64,000 bases of DNA from Acetobacter papayae JCM 25143. GTDB taxonomy: Bacteria > Pseudomonadota > Alphaproteobacteria > Acetobacterales > Acetobacteraceae. The position numbers and the translations under genes were made by a program. The notes beneath the pieces were generated by a model that had not been told where the DNA came from, made no database searches, and worked only from the letters and a program-made list of their open reading frames with translations. The stretch covers positions 1-64,000 of the forward strand of contig NZ_BAIN01000012.1 of the NCBI RefSeq assembly GCF_000613285.1. The letters run 5' to 3'. Below, piece by piece: positions 9,202-19,199 of the stretch; positions within the stretch are counted from its first letter, which is position 1, and each line of letters begins with the position of its first letter.

Positions 9202-10068
9202 TCAGGCCGGGCCCACCTGCTCCTGCTGCTTGACCTCGCGCCACAGGGCATCAAGCGTTTGCACATCCTGCTCGGCCATGGACAGGCCCTTGTCTGTCAG
9301 GCGGGCTTCCACCCCTTCAAACCGCCGGGTGAACTTGTCGCAGGCCTGCCGTAAACAGGCCTCGGGGTCCAGCTTCAGCCGCCGTGCAAGACTGGCGACC
9401 GAAAACAGGATATCGCCCAGCTCATCCTGCATGCGGGCATGGTCTCCGCCCGCCATTTCCACGGCAAACTCCTCGACTTCCTCACGCACCTTGTCCAGCA
9501 CGCCGCGCTCATCCGGCCAGTCAAAACCCACACGCGCCGCACGGGATGCTAGCTTGGATGCCCGCAGCAACGCAGGCAAAGCCGGTGGCACGCCCGCCAG
9601 AGCCCCCTGCACGCCCCCACCGGCCGCACGGCGCTCACGCTCCTTCAACTGTTCCCACTGAGCAGGCACACCCGCCTCCACCACAGGCGGTGCTGCCTGC
9701 TGGACAGGAACCGACAGAACATCCGGGCCGAAAGTGACATGCGGGTGACGACGGATCATTTTTTCCGTCACCATTCGTGCGACGGTGGCAAAGTCGAACA
9801 ACCCCTGCTCACGCGCAAGCTGGGCCTGATACACCACCTGCAGGAGCAAATCCCCCAACTCATCGGGGAAAGCGCGCCAGTCCTGCTTCTGAATAGCGTC
9901 CATGACCTCATACGCCTCCTCGATGGCGTAAGGAGCAATGGTTTCGAAGGTCTGCTCCTTATCCCACGGGCACCCTTCCTCAGGGTCGCGCAGGCGGGCC
10001 ATCAGCGCCAGCAAACGTGAAAGCTGCTGCTCTGCCTCAGCCATGCCAGAAGAAGAAAAATCCGTCAT
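9202..10068 (-). CDS. mazG: Nucleoside triphosphate pyrophosphohydrolase MazG
   Basis: All-alpha NTP pyrophosphatase of 288 residues that hydrolyses NTPs to NMP and PPi, cleansing nucleotide pools and influencing ppGpp. The tandem MazG domains are visible. The first has LMARLRDPEEGCPWDKEQTF and the metal-binding YAIEEAYEVMDAI with DELGDLLLQVVYQAQ. The second has KVREEVEEFAVEM with DELGDILFSVASLARRL. The start at 10068 gives MTDFSSSG; in-frame ATG codons further upstream (10083, 10137) are possible. It is convergent with htpG, with only about 20 bases between them. Confidence 0.93.
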   Translation of the reverse strand: MTDFSSSGMAEAEQQLSRLLALMARLRDPEEGCPWDKEQTFETIAPYAIEEAYEVMDAIQKQDWRAFPDELGDLLLQVVYQAQLAREQGLFDFATVARMVTEKMIRRHPHVTFGPDVLSVPVQQAAPPVVEAGVPAQWEQLKERERRAAGGGVQGALAGVPPALPALLRASKLASRAARVGFDWPDERGVLDKVREEVEEFAVEMAGGDHARMQDELGDILFSVASLARRLKLDPEACLRQACDKFTRRFEGVEARLTDKGLSMAEQDVQTLDALWREVKQQEQVGPA

Positions 10069-10220
10069 GCCGCCTGCATCCATCCTGTTCTGCCAGCCCC
10101 GCCATATGCGGGCTTTATCGCGGGCGCATTGTGCCATAAAACGCTCTTACGTCCATGCACCCCGGCATACGCCCCATCGGTCGGGCGGGATGGCATACAG
10201 GCGCAACGCGGAGAACCAGA

Positions 10221-11135
10221 ATGGCGCAGCAACCAGTCGTATTCATTGATGGCGAAGCAGGCACAACCGGGCTTGGCATTCGCGACCGCCTGCGCGCGCT
10301 GCCGGTACGCCTGCACTCCATAGACCCAGCCCAGCGTAAGGATCGTGACGCGCGCAAGGCCGCCATGGCCGAGGCCGATCTGGTGGTGCTGTGCCTGCCA
10401 GACGCTGCCTCCCGCGAGGCCGAGGCCATGGCCCTTGAACTGGGGGCTGATGCCCCACGCCTGCTTGATGCCAGCACGGCATTCAGAACCGACCCCACAT
10501 GGGTTTACGGTTTTCCTGAACTCTCGCCCGAGCAGGCGCATGCCATCTCATCGGCACCGCGCGTCTCTAATCCCGGCTGCTACCCAACGGGTGCCATTGG
10601 CCTGCTGCGCCCGTTGATTCAGGCCGGTGTGCTGCCCGCGCATTACCCGGTGTGCATCAATGCCGTCAGCGGGTATAGCGGCGGCGGTAAACAGATGATC
10701 GAAGCCCATGAGCGCGATGGCGGCCCTGCTTTCGAGCTGTATGGGCTGTCCCTCGAACACAAGCATGTGCCGGAAATCCATACCCATGCCGGGCTTACGA
10801 CACGGCCACTCTTTGTGCCTTCGGTCGGGCATTTTGCACAGGGGATGATTGTTTCCATTCCGCTGCACCTGTCCATGCTGGAAGGCGCCCCCAGCGCTGC
10901 CGACCTGCACGATATTCTGGCCCGCCACTACGCAGGACAGGACCATGTGCGGGTGGTTACGGCCGATAACACACTCTCCGCCGAAGCGCTGGCGCATAGC
11001 GACCTCATGGAACTGCGCGTGCATGGCACCCCCCATACCCGCCATGCCCTGCTGACCGCTCGACTGGATAACCTCGGCAAGGGCGCCTCCGGGGCGGCAT
11101 TGCAGAATATCCGGCTCATGCTGGGGCTTTCGTAA
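10221..11135 (+). CDS. argC: N-acetyl-gamma-glutamyl-phosphate reductase, type 2
   Basis: NADPH-dependent third step of arginine biosynthesis, 304 residues. The short type 2 form is recognised from [19 protein letters not shown] at the N-terminus (type 1 proteins have a GASGYTG loop instead). The catalytic cysteine lies in [18 protein letters not shown] and a likely catalytic histidine in EHKHVPEI. The ATG at 10221 has GGAG upstream and is preferred to the longer open frame from 10155. It is read divergently from mazG and is followed 44 bases later by an SDR gene that may share its transcript. Confidence 0.95.
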   Translation: MAQQPVVFIDGEAGTTGLGIRDRLRALPVRLHSIDPAQRKDRDARKAAMAEADLVVLCLPDAASREAEAMALELGADAPRLLDASTAFRTDPTWVYGFPELSPEQAHAISSAPRVSNPGCYPTGAIGLLRPLIQAGVLPAHYPVCINAVSGYSGGGKQMIEAHERDGGPAFELYGLSLEHKHVPEIHTHAGLTTRPLFVPSVGHFAQGMIVSIPLHLSMLEGAPSAADLHDILARHYAGQDHVRVVTADNTLSAEALAHSDLMELRVHGTPHTRHALLTARLDNLGKGASGAALQNIRLMLGLS

Positions 11136-11179
11136 GAAAGCCTTTGAGCCGGTTTGAAAACAGGAAAGGTTAGACAGAC

Positions 11180-11911
11180 ATGACACATCGTGTAGCGCTC
11201 GTAACCGGCGGCAGCCGTGGCATTGGTGCCGCCATTGCCGAACGGCTTGCGGCAGACGGATATGACATCGCCATTTCCTATTCCAGCAACGCCACGGCAG
11301 CCGAACAGGTCGTTGAAAAAATCCGTGCACAGGGGCGCAAGGCGCTGGCCATCAAGGCCAATGGTGCCTCTGTGGAAGGCAACCGCGAAGTTATTGCCGA
11401 AACCATAGTGGTTTTTGGTCGGATCGATGTGCTGGTGTGCAATGCAGGCACGTTCTTCTCCGGCCCGATTGACGAAATGAGCGTCAGCCAGATCGAGCAT
11501 ATCCTCAACCTGAACGTGCGCGCGTCCATGATTGAAACCATGGAAGCTACCAAATACATGACCACGGGCGGGCGGATTATCTATATCGGGTCTGCTTTTG
11601 GCGCACGCGCTCCATTCCCCGGTATTTCGCTATATGCCGCAACCAAGGCCGCGCTGCGTGGCTTTGCCAAAGGCGTTGCGCGCGACCTTGGCCCGCGCGG
11701 CATTACCGCCAACGTGGTGGAGCCCGGCCCGATCGATACTGACCTGAACCCCGATAGTGGCGAAGTCGCAGCCCTGATCCGCAGCTTTGTCGCCACCGGC
11801 GCTTACGGCAAGGCGCATGACATTGCGGATATGGTCTCTTTTCTGGCCAGCCCGCAGGCCAGCTATATAACAGGGGCCGCCCTGCCGGTTGATGGCGGCC
11901 TGGAAGCCTGA
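11180..11911 (+). CDS. SDR family oxidoreductase (FabG-like)
   Basis: Classical short-chain dehydrogenase/reductase of 243 residues. The nucleotide-binding motif TGGSRGIGAAIAERL (residues 9-23), the CNAG motif (VLVCNAGTFF) and the catalytic set are present: the serine in IYIGSAFGARAPF, and LYAATKAAL with Tyr and Lys spaced YxxxK. It ends with the usual ASYITGAALPVDGGLEA. Members reduce 3-oxoacyl groups, sugars or polyols; the substrate cannot be told here. An AAAGG ribosome binding site lies upstream of the ATG. Probably in one transcript with argC. Confidence 0.9.
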   Translation: MTHRVALVTGGSRGIGAAIAERLAADGYDIAISYSSNATAAEQVVEKIRAQGRKALAIKANGASVEGNREVIAETIVVFGRIDVLVCNAGTFFSGPIDEMSVSQIEHILNLNVRASMIETMEATKYMTTGGRIIYIGSAFGARAPFPGISLYAATKAALRGFAKGVARDLGPRGITANVVEPGPIDTDLNPDSGEVAALIRSFVATGAYGKAHDIADMVSFLASPQASYITGAALPVDGGLEA

Positions 11912-11958
11912 TCGCCCCCTCACCCCGGCCCACTCAGGTGCCGGGGGAGGTCTTGCCT

Positions 11959-12950
11959 TCACGCGGTTTGAGGGATTTCAACCACGATCCGGCCTGTCAG
12001 CCGGCTTTCAAGCAGATCTTCCGCTGCCTGCGGCACCTCTGCCAGCGGCACGCTCCGGCTTAGCCCGGCCAAACGCTCCAGATCGACCAATTCTGCCAGA
12101 CGCTGCCAGGCCGTCTGCCGCAAGGGGCGCGGGCACATAACGCTGTCGATCCCCACCAGTGTAACACCCCGCAAAATGAACGGCGCAACAGTCGCGGGAA
12201 AATCCATGCCCCCCGCCAGCCCGCAGGCTGTCACCACGCCCCGCGGCTTCATACCTGCACAGACCGCGGCCAGCACATGCCCCCCCGCCACATCAACAGC
12301 ACCGGCCCAGCGGGCCTTTTCCAGCGGGCGGAGCGGCGCTTCAAACAGCGCGCGCGGCAGCACCTCATGCGCGCCGAGGCTTTGCAGGTAAGGCTGTTCC
12401 TCCAGCCGGCCGGTCACGGCGGCCACCTCATAACCCAACCGGGCCAGCAGCATGACAGCTACACTACCAACCCCACCCGTGGCGCCCGTAACCAGCACCG
12501 GGCCATCAACCGGCCGCACGCCTTCACGTTCCAGCGCCATCACGCACAGCATGGCCGTAAACCCAGCCGTGCCCAACGCCATGGCCTGAAAAGCATCCAG
12601 TCCCGCAGGCAAAGGCACCAGCCAGCTCCCCGGCACTCGCAGGCGCTGGGCATAGCCACCCCAGTGCAGTTCACCCGCACCACAACCATTCAGCACCACC
12701 GACTGCCCGACCTGAAACTCAGGCGATGTCGTGTGTTCCACAATCCCTGCCGCATCTACACCCGGCACCATGGGCCATGTTCTGACAACCGGCCCACGGC
12801 CTGTCACAGCCAGCGCATCCTTGTAATTCAGGCTCGACCAGAGCACCCGCACCGTAACATCACCCTGCGACAGGGCATCGTCCGGGAGCTACGCAGCGCG
12901 ACATGCTGGCCACCTTCAGCGGTTTTTTCTATGTACAAAGCTTCAAACAT
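11959..12950 (-). CDS. AcuI/YhdH-type acrylyl-CoA reductase-like MDR protein (frameshifted near 12888)
   Basis: Zinc-free medium-chain reductase. WSSLNYKDALAVTGRGPVVR, GTAGFTAMLCVMALEREG and VLVTGATGGVGSVAVMLL match the YhdH/AcuI group, NADPH-dependent reductases of acryloyl-CoA or quinones. The long open frame starts only at the WSSLNYKDAL motif, but an upstream frame starts at the ATG at 12950 (MFEALYIEKTAEGGQHVALR) behind a GGAAGAG ribosome binding site. One missing C in AGCTCCCGG (minus strand, near 12888) joins the two into 330 residues, the family length. The 277 bases between this gene and the next (12951-13227) show no gene. Confidence 0.85.
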
Positions 12951-13227
12951 ACGCTCTTCCATATCATGTGGGCAGAACAGCACCTGCACGCCTGCCCCTA
13001 GCTCTTGACCATCCGCCCCTGCGCAGGACCATGTCCGGCAGAAGGTAGCAGGCTCTCAACGCCCGAAAAGAGCCGATGTTTGTGTCTGACAGAGTTTTGA
13101 TACCGGGCGAGAAAGCAATCGCACGCTCAGGCATACGCGATCACATAAAAAATACATTGGCCTGCCCACCCCTATCAGGACTATAGATGCAGTAATTATT
13201 ATAATATCTTACTGACCGGACATTCTC

Positions 13228-14556
13228 TTGCTCCTGTTTATCATGGGCCTGCTGGCTCTTACGCTGCTCATCGCGGTTAGCGTACTGATCTCCCTTTCAG
13301 AAATTTCCTTTGCCGCCGCGCGCGATGTGCGCCTTCGCAGTCAGGCCGAAGCGGGCAACCGCAAGGCACAGGCCTTCCTTGCCCTGCGCCGCAACAGCGG
13401 TCAGGTCATGACCGTTATCCAGATATGCCTCAATGGCGTGGGTATTCTGGGCGGTATCGTCAGTTCGGAAATGCTCACCCCACCACTGACCGACTTTCTG
13501 CTTCAGTGGCATTTTTCAGAATGGTGGGCGCAGAACCTCGCCTCGGCCTCCAGCTTTTTATTTGTAACAGGCGTATTCGTTCTGTTTGCTGACCTGCTGC
13601 CAAAGCGCGTCGCTATGAACGACCCCAACCGGGTAGCACTGGCTATCGGCTGGTTTCCCCGGGTCGCGCTCCGTGTGCTTTACCCTTTTGTCTGGACGTT
13701 CTCGCGTATATCGGATGCCGTGCTGCACGCCCTGAAAATTCCCGCAGCCTCGGCGGTGGAGCCCGTAACCCCGGAAGACCTGCGCGCTATTCTAGCTGCC
13801 GGCACTGTCTCCGGTGCATTGCTCCAGCAGGAGCACCAGATGATCAGCAACGTGCTGGCATTGCAGGACCGGGCTGTAACCTCCGCCATGACCCCGCGTG
13901 ATGAGGTCGTGTTTCTGGATATTCAGGATACGGCGGAACATAACTACGACAAGGTACGCGCGGCCCCCTATTCACGCTACCCGCTCTGTAACGGCGGGCT
14001 GGACAAGGTTATTGGCTCCATCCGTGCGGAAGACGTTCTGGCCTCCGTAGTGGACCCCAACGCCATTCCGGTGGAACAGCCACGCGGCAACCCCATCGCC
14101 CGCCTGCGGCGCGATGTGCTGTCTGTGCCTGAAACCCTACACCTTTGGGACACGCTGGCCCAGTTCGACAGCCATGGCACGGGCTTTGCCCTTGTGGTGA
14201 ACGAATATGGTCTGGTGGTGGGGCTAATTACCTTCAAGGATATCATGGGCGTGCTGATGGATGGCGTGGCCAGCCCGTTTGAGGAACAGGCCATTGTCCG
14301 CCGCGATGAAAACTCATGGCTGGTGGACGGTGCCGCCCCTATTGGCGATGTCATGCGCGAACTCGCCATCCTTTCTCTGCCCGATTATGATCAGTTCGAC
14401 ACCATCAGCGGCTTTATCATGCACCGCTTGCGCCGCATGGCCCGCAAGACCGACCGGGTTGATGCCTCTGGCTTCCGTTTTGAAGTGGTGGACGTAGAAG
14501 GCTTCCGCATCAACCAGCTATTGGTGACACGCCTGCCCGCCAAACTACCCACCTGA
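13228..14556 (+). CDS. HlyC/CorC family protein (DUF21, CBS pair, CorC_HlyC domain)
   Basis: Membrane protein of 442 residues. The N-terminal DUF21 domain has about four hydrophobic segments (LLALTLLIAVSVLISLSEIS first). Two CBS domains follow: AMTPRDEVVFLDIQDTAEHN with YSRYPLCNGGLDKVIGSI, then a second with FALVVNEYGLVVGLITFKD. A C-terminal CorC_HlyC domain follows with DGAAPIGDVMREL and FEVVDVEGFRINQLLV. Relatives (CorC, YtfL, CNNM) act in Mg2+/Co2+ or polyamine efflux; the old haemolysin name is not informative. The start is a TTG at 13228; an in-frame ATG at 13243 is equally possible. Confidence 0.88.
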   Translation: MLLFIMGLLALTLLIAVSVLISLSEISFAAARDVRLRSQAEAGNRKAQAFLALRRNSGQVMTVIQICLNGVGILGGIVSSEMLTPPLTDFLLQWHFSEWWAQNLASASSFLFVTGVFVLFADLLPKRVAMNDPNRVALAIGWFPRVALRVLYPFVWTFSRISDAVLHALKIPAASAVEPVTPEDLRAILAAGTVSGALLQQEHQMISNVLALQDRAVTSAMTPRDEVVFLDIQDTAEHNYDKVRAAPYSRYPLCNGGLDKVIGSIRAEDVLASVVDPNAIPVEQPRGNPIARLRRDVLSVPETLHLWDTLAQFDSHGTGFALVVNEYGLVVGLITFKDIMGVLMDGVASPFEEQAIVRRDENSWLVDGAAPIGDVMRELAILSLPDYDQFDTISGFIMHRLRRMARKTDRVDASGFRFEVVDVEGFRINQLLVTRLPAKLPT

Positions 14557-14851
14557 ACCCCGTAACAGGCTCTCAGCGGGCGAGGCCCTTTAGCCAGACA
14601 GGCCATAAACGCCCCTGCTGGGCAGCGCTGCGCATGATCATGCTCCAGCCCCCGGCATAGACGCCTCCACGTATCGCGTGACAAAATAAGACGCTGCCCC
14701 CCTTCCCTCCCTTGGACCATATCGCACGAGCAGTCACGCCCTATCATCCGTGCGCCTGCCGTGCGCAGCCTGTCAGGATATCGTGAGAGTTTTCACAGAA
14801 CATCCTGTTGCGCATGCAACCTCTGGCTGCCTCGCGGGTTTACATAAAAAA
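14557..14851. other. Intergenic stretch without recognised gene
   Basis: The space between the convergent CorC-like and porin genes. No ORF here has family features or a convincing ribosome binding site. Only the porin terminator at its right end can be supported. Confidence 0.5.
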
Positions 14852-14879
14852 ACGGGCCATTCCCTAAGGAATGGCCCGT
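14852..14879 (-). terminator. Rho-independent terminator of the porin gene
   Basis: A perfect 12-base stem (ACGGGCCATTCC with GGAATGGCCCGT) around a 4-base loop. On the minus strand it is followed directly by a run of seven T. It lies 46 bases beyond the porin stop. Confidence 0.9.
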
Positions 14880-14924
14880 CCTGTGCAAGTCTTTTAAAAT
14901 CGGAAGAACCGGGATCAGGAAAAC

Positions 14925-16615
14925 TTAGAAAGCTGCCTGAACACGGGCTGCCAGCGAGTTACCGCTACGACCATATTCGTTGATGACGGCCATTGTGCCG
15001 TAATTGGTGTTGCCGTTGCCGGTAGCCATGAAGTGGTTGAAATCAAGCATGAAGCGGAAGTGACGGTTGGGATACCAGTTCAGTCCACCAGACCACACAG
15101 TCTGCTGGTTACCGTTCATAGCGCCTGCCGCGTTACCGTTAATCGCAGTGTCGTGGAAGTCGCTGACGCTATAACGACCCGAGATTTCCAGAGCACCCCA
15201 GTAACCGTGCTGAGGATCAAACTCGTGTTCAACACCCGGAGCGCCGAACGCGCCTTCTTTCTCATTATAGCGCGCCCTTTACCCATCAGGGTGTAGTTGG
15301 CTGCCACGTAGTAACCATCCATGTTCACGTTGCCCATGCCCTTGGCATAGTCGCTGGCACCGAGAGAACGGCTCACACCAATGTTGTAATACTCGGCCTT
15401 AAGCACAAGCTTTTTCCAACGCAGACCCAGTTCCGGGCCAGCCGCCCAGACAGAGTCAACATTGTTCATAGTCGCACCAACACCGAGGAGAGAGGTAGAG
15501 GTAAGAGCCACTTCCGGGTTGCCGTTGGCTGTATAGCTGCGGTTACCCGTAGCGGAGTTTGTCCCCGGACGGAAAGAGCTGATAGCCGACAAACCGACGT
15601 GCAGGTCGATATCTTTCGATACAAACGGACGACCGGCAACACGGAAAGTACCACCAAGGGGGTTATTCGTCGTGTAACTGGTAGCCGAATTGCCGCCACG
15701 CGCACCGTATTGCTGGCCAGTGAAGTAGGCTGCAATCCACCAGCGCTTTTCATAATGCAGACCGCCAAGACTAAAGCGGGCATCACCTGCTGCAATGTTA
15801 CGCACCACGTTGGTAATATTGGGGCGTTCCATCATTTCAAAGTCGTTCGAACTTTCGGAATCTTCTTCCGTCACGCGCGGCTGGAAGTAACCAATCGTCA
15901 GGACCGTATTGTGCAGCCCAGTATAATTCAGGTTTGCTTCATACAAATTCTGGTATGTCTGATACCCATCGGTGCTGCCGCCAAGATCAGGCGTTACGTT
16001 AGCTACCCAATCTTTATAACGGAATGTGAAGGGAATACGAATACGGCGAGCATTTTCTGTCAGACCGGAGAAATCACCACGGCTCTGACCGGGAGCGGAC
16101 GACATACCCATGAAACCACCGAAGTCTTCATGGAAGGCCAGACCAACCGAGAAGCCGTAAGCACCATCTTCAGAAGAAACCGTGAAGCGCCCCTTGGGGA
16201 AGCCGATGATCATGCCACCAACGCGGACTTCTTCATCCTTAGCACTTGCAGCCTTGAAGTCCTTCCAGGACATCGTGTCACCACGGTCGGAAGGCGGGGT
16301 GCCCACGCCGCTGGGGCCAAAGGACTTGTGCAGAGCGGCGTCATCAAACTGTACGCCGTGCTCGACCGGGCCAGAAGAAATCTGGCGGCTGGCGCGGTAG
16401 CCATGGGTTGCCTGCTTCTGAGCCGCATCGGTCTTGGCAAGCTGGGACTTGAGGCTAACGATCTGCTGCTGCATTTCGCGGCGCATGGAAGCCATTTCCG
16501 CCTTCAGGGCGCGGAGCTCGGCATCATCAACCGGGGCAGCCTGAGCCACAGGAGCAATCCCGGCCAGCAGCATGGTCGTAAAAGCAATTGTCGGAAAAAG
16601 GGGTTTGCAGCGCAT
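14925..16615 (-). CDS. Outer-membrane porin, OprP/OprO-like (frameshifted near 15270)
   Basis: Exported beta-barrel protein, about 563 residues when repaired. A signal peptide (FPTIAFTTMLLAGIAPVAQA) is followed by a predicted coiled coil (DDAELRALKAEMASMRREM, residues about 30-60), as in trimeric porins, then long alternating strands rich in Gly, Asn, Tyr and Trp. The main frame breaks after LMGKGRA; one missing base in 15268-15275 reconnects it to the C-terminal strands that end in SLAARVQAAF with a terminal Phe, the outer-membrane assembly signal. The start at 16615 puts the signal peptide at the N-terminus. It follows phoB-phoR-pstS, so phosphate-starvation expression and anion selectivity are likely, although the family is inferred from style and context. 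Confidence 0.8.
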
Positions 16616-16690
16616 TATGCCATTCCACAAGTAAAACAGTGAGGGATGGATACCGTGTCCGCTCGCTTTTGCGTGTGACGCTTCAATGAG

Positions 16691-16711
16691 GGTTTCATTA
16701 CGGTTTCATTA
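16691..16711. repeat. 10-base direct repeat with 11-base period before the porin gene
   Basis: GGTTTCATTA occurs twice (16691-16700 and 16702-16711), and a weaker third unit (CTTCAATGAG) precedes it. An 11-base period is that of PhoB half-sites, and GTTTCAT matches the half-site CTGTCAT at five of seven positions. It lies 76-96 bases upstream of the porin start and could be a degenerate Pho box in reverse orientation. Confidence 0.35.
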
Positions 16712-16743
16712 AAAAAGCGGCCTGGAAAACCAAACCGCTTTTT
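16712..16743 (-). terminator. Terminator after pstS
   Basis: AAAAAGCGG (16712-16720) pairs with CCGCTTTTT (16735-16743) across a 14-base loop that can itself pair three bases. It lies 45 bases beyond the pstS stop, and its minus-strand reading ends in a run of T. The symmetrical A/T tails would let it work in either direction. Confidence 0.65.
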
Positions 16744-16787
16744 ATGGATATCCACCAACAGGTTACAAAAAAACCTTGGTAGAACTC

Positions 16788-17810
16788 TTACTTTCCGCTC
16801 TTCCAAGCAGCAAGGATATCATCCTTCACGCTCTTGGGCAGCGGAACGTAGTCCAGCTTCTCGGCAGCGCTATCGCCATTGGCGAAATCCCAGGAGAAGA
16901 AGTTACGCACAGCTTCGTCACGCGCGGGGTTACGCGCAGGTACCGGCACCAGCACATAGGTTGCGGAAACAACCGGCCAGGCTTCCTTGCCGGGGGTGTT
17001 CAGCAGGTTGATGGCGAAATGCTGAGCGCTCTTCCAGTCGGCGGCTTCAGCCGCATGGGAGAAGCTGAGCAGGCCAGCGGCAACATTCGTGCCCGCCTTG
17101 TTGCGCAGGCGCACCGTGGTCAGGTGGTTGCGGCTAGCATAGGCGAATTCGACATAACCGATCGCACCCTCGGTGTTACGCACCGTGGCGGCCACGCCGT
17201 CATTGCCGCGCGCACCCAGACCGTTCGGCCAGTTGATGGAGGTGCTGGCACCCTGGTTCTGCTTCCAGCTATCCGAAGAATCAGCCAGGTAGGAGGTGAA
17301 CACGAAGGTCGTGCCTGAACCGTCAGCGCGGTGCACAGGAGCAATAGCCGTGTCAGGCAGATGCACGCCGGGGTTCAGCGCCGCAATCTTGGCATCGTCC
17401 CAGGTGGTGATGTCGCCTGCATAGATCCCGGCCAGCACTTCGCCGCTCAGGGTGATGGCGTCAGGCTTGACACCGGGGATGTTCACAACCGGAACAATGC
17501 CGCCCATGACCGTCGGGAACTGGAACAGGTGACCGTCTTCGAGCTTCTTGGCATCCATCGGCGCATCGGATGCACCAAAATCAACCGTTCCGGCCAGAAT
17601 CTGGTTCTGCCCCGCGCTGGAGCCAACGCTCTGGTAGTTAACCGTAACACCGGTTGCCGTCTTGGCCGCCGCGCCCCAGGATTCATAAATGGGGGCCGCA
17701 AAGCTGGAACCAGCGCCAGTCACGTTTTCAGCCCGGGATACCGCCGGAAAAGTGGCCAGGAGGCTTGTAACAGCTGCCAGACACACTCCAGACCTGATTG
17801 AAAGACGCAT
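16788..17810 (-). CDS. pstS: Phosphate ABC transporter substrate-binding protein PstS
   Basis: Periplasmic phosphate receptor of the high-affinity Pst system, 340 residues. The signal peptide is clear (SGVCLAAVTSLLATFPAVSRA). The mature protein starts with the diagnostic VTGAGSSFAAPIYESW and has VNYQSVGSSAGQNQILAG, FGASDAPMDAKKL and HRADGSGTTFVFTSYL, which contain the phosphate-contacting Ser, Asp, Arg and Thr residues. The permease and ATPase genes (pstCAB) are not in this window, which is unusual since they normally follow pstS directly. A terminator follows instead. A Pho box about 100 bases upstream predicts PhoB control. Confidence 0.95.
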   Translation of the reverse strand: MRLSIRSGVCLAAVTSLLATFPAVSRAENVTGAGSSFAAPIYESWGAAAKTATGVTVNYQSVGSSAGQNQILAGTVDFGASDAPMDAKKLEDGHLFQFPTVMGGIVPVVNIPGVKPDAITLSGEVLAGIYAGDITTWDDAKIAALNPGVHLPDTAIAPVHRADGSGTTFVFTSYLADSSDSWKQNQGASTSINWPNGLGARGNDGVAATVRNTEGAIGYVEFAYASRNHLTTVRLRNKAGTNVAAGLLSFSHAAEAADWKSAQHFAINLLNTPGKEAWPVVSATYVLVPVPARNPARDEAVRNFFSWDFANGDSAAEKLDYVPLPKSVKDDILAAWKSGK

Positions 17811-17910
17811 TGTTGGATAAATCCCTTTGCCGTGAGCTTGCGGCGGCTTGCCGCGCCCATGTGCTTAAAGGAGCCACCCACGAAACGGTGTGATGTTTTC
17901 AGGACATTTA

Positions 17911-17929
17911 CATTACAGATTTATGACAG
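17911..17929 (-). promoter_or_regulatory. Pho box (PhoB binding site) upstream of pstS
   Basis: On the minus strand the site reads CTGTCATAAATCTGTAATG. The half-sites CTGTCAT and CTGTAAT match the consensus CTGTCAT at seven and six of seven positions, with the expected AT-rich 4-base spacer. It lies 101-119 bases before the pstS start and overlaps the last codons of phoR. Confidence 0.8.
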
Positions 17930-19168
17930 GGCATCCGCCAGCGGCAACCACACGCAACATTCCGTGCCCTGCCCCACCACACTGCGCACGACAAAACGTC
18001 CGTTATGCCGGGTCACAACATGCTGCACGATTGCCAGACCCAGCCCGCTACCCTGCACGCTGGCGGCTGTTTTCGCCACACGATAAAAGCGTTCCGTCAG
18101 GCGGGAAAGATGCCGCGCAGGGATACCCGGCCCCGTATCGGCCACACTCAACACCACCCCGGGTGTTGCGGGCCAGCCTGCATCCAGCGGCGCGCGCTCT
18201 CCGCGCACGGTAATGGACAATGTCGCACCGCCAGACTTTGCTTTAGCGGCCAGTCCATATTTAAGGGCATTTTCAACCAGATTCATCAGAATCTGGGAAA
18301 GCTGCGCCTCATCCCCCTCTACCCGCAATCCTTCATCCTGTGGGATATCGACCGTAAGGGCAGCATTTTTACCAGCCAGAAGCCCAACCGTTTCTCTCTT
18401 CAGGTGACTGAGCAGGTCTGTCAGAGCAACCACTTCCGTCGGGCGCAAATGCTCCTGCATCTGCACGCGCGAGAGATAGAGAAGACTATCCAAAAGCCGC
18501 TGCATACGCCGGGCCTGAGCACTCATGATCTCTAAAAACTCCTGCTGTGCGGCAGGATCATCCGCAGCAGGGCCCTGCAGGGTTTCTATAAACCCCAGCA
18601 GGGCAGCCAGCGGGGTGCGAAGCTCATGACTGGCAAAGGCGACAAAATCCGTATGCTGGCGCTCGGCCATAACGGCTTCCGTCTCGTCATGCAGGGCGAC
18701 AAACACGACGGTTGCCAGCCCCCCCTTACGCTGCGCCTCGCCCATAAGGGCCGCAGGCACGGCTTTTTTATGCAGCCAAGCACGAATAACCCGATACTGG
18801 GGAATATCCAGCACCACCACGGCTTCTTCCGGCGCGCTACTGCTCTCACCATTGGAAAGCAGAAACTCGACACGATTCTGAAAAGCCGGATGCCGGACAA
18901 TGCTCCCGATACAATCGCGAAACTGCCTATGCGCCTCGGGCGAAATCACACAGGGTAGGCGCGATTCGTTCAACGCCAGCGTGGCGGCGGGCAGACAGGC
19001 CATAACCTCTTCAAGCGGCAGGCCATAAGGCACTTCCACCCGGCGGGGCATGGCCCCCAGCGCCTCGGCGCGCTCACGCAGCGAGAACATGCGAGACAGT
19101 AAAAACGGCACGGAAGACAAAACGCTCCCTGCCATCACACCGTATGCCACGGCCTGCCATACCTGCAT
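17921..19168 (-). CDS. phoR: Phosphate regulon sensor histidine kinase PhoR
   Basis: Inner-membrane sensor kinase of 415 residues. A single N-terminal membrane segment (VAYGVMAGSVLSSVPFLL) is followed by a PAS-like region, then the HisKA dimerisation helix with the phospho-acceptor histidine in DFVAFASHELRTPLAALLGF. The HATPase_c boxes are LMNLVENALKYG (N box), VADTGPGIPARHL (G1) and GSGLGLAIVQHVV (G2). It lies 31 bases downstream of phoB and upstream of pstS, which identifies it as PhoR. In known systems the Pst complex and PhoU gate this kinase; neither pstCAB nor phoU is seen here. Confidence 0.93.
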   Translation of the reverse strand: MQVWQAVAYGVMAGSVLSSVPFLLSRMFSLRERAEALGAMPRRVEVPYGLPLEEVMACLPAATLALNESRLPCVISPEAHRQFRDCIGSIVRHPAFQNRVEFLLSNGESSSAPEEAVVVLDIPQYRVIRAWLHKKAVPAALMGEAQRKGGLATVVFVALHDETEAVMAERQHTDFVAFASHELRTPLAALLGFIETLQGPAADDPAAQQEFLEIMSAQARRMQRLLDSLLYLSRVQMQEHLRPTEVVALTDLLSHLKRETVGLLAGKNAALTVDIPQDEGLRVEGDEAQLSQILMNLVENALKYGLAAKAKSGGATLSITVRGERAPLDAGWPATPGVVLSVADTGPGIPARHLSRLTERFYRVAKTAASVQGSGLGLAIVQHVVTRHNGRFVVRSVVGQGTECCVWLPLADALS

Positions 19169-19199
19169 GACGTCAAACCCCTTTCATGAGCAGGTGGGG

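Noticed and set aside
12951-13227. Small gene in the gap before the CorC-like gene
   Set aside because: No frame with a credible start, ribosome binding site and protein-like composition.
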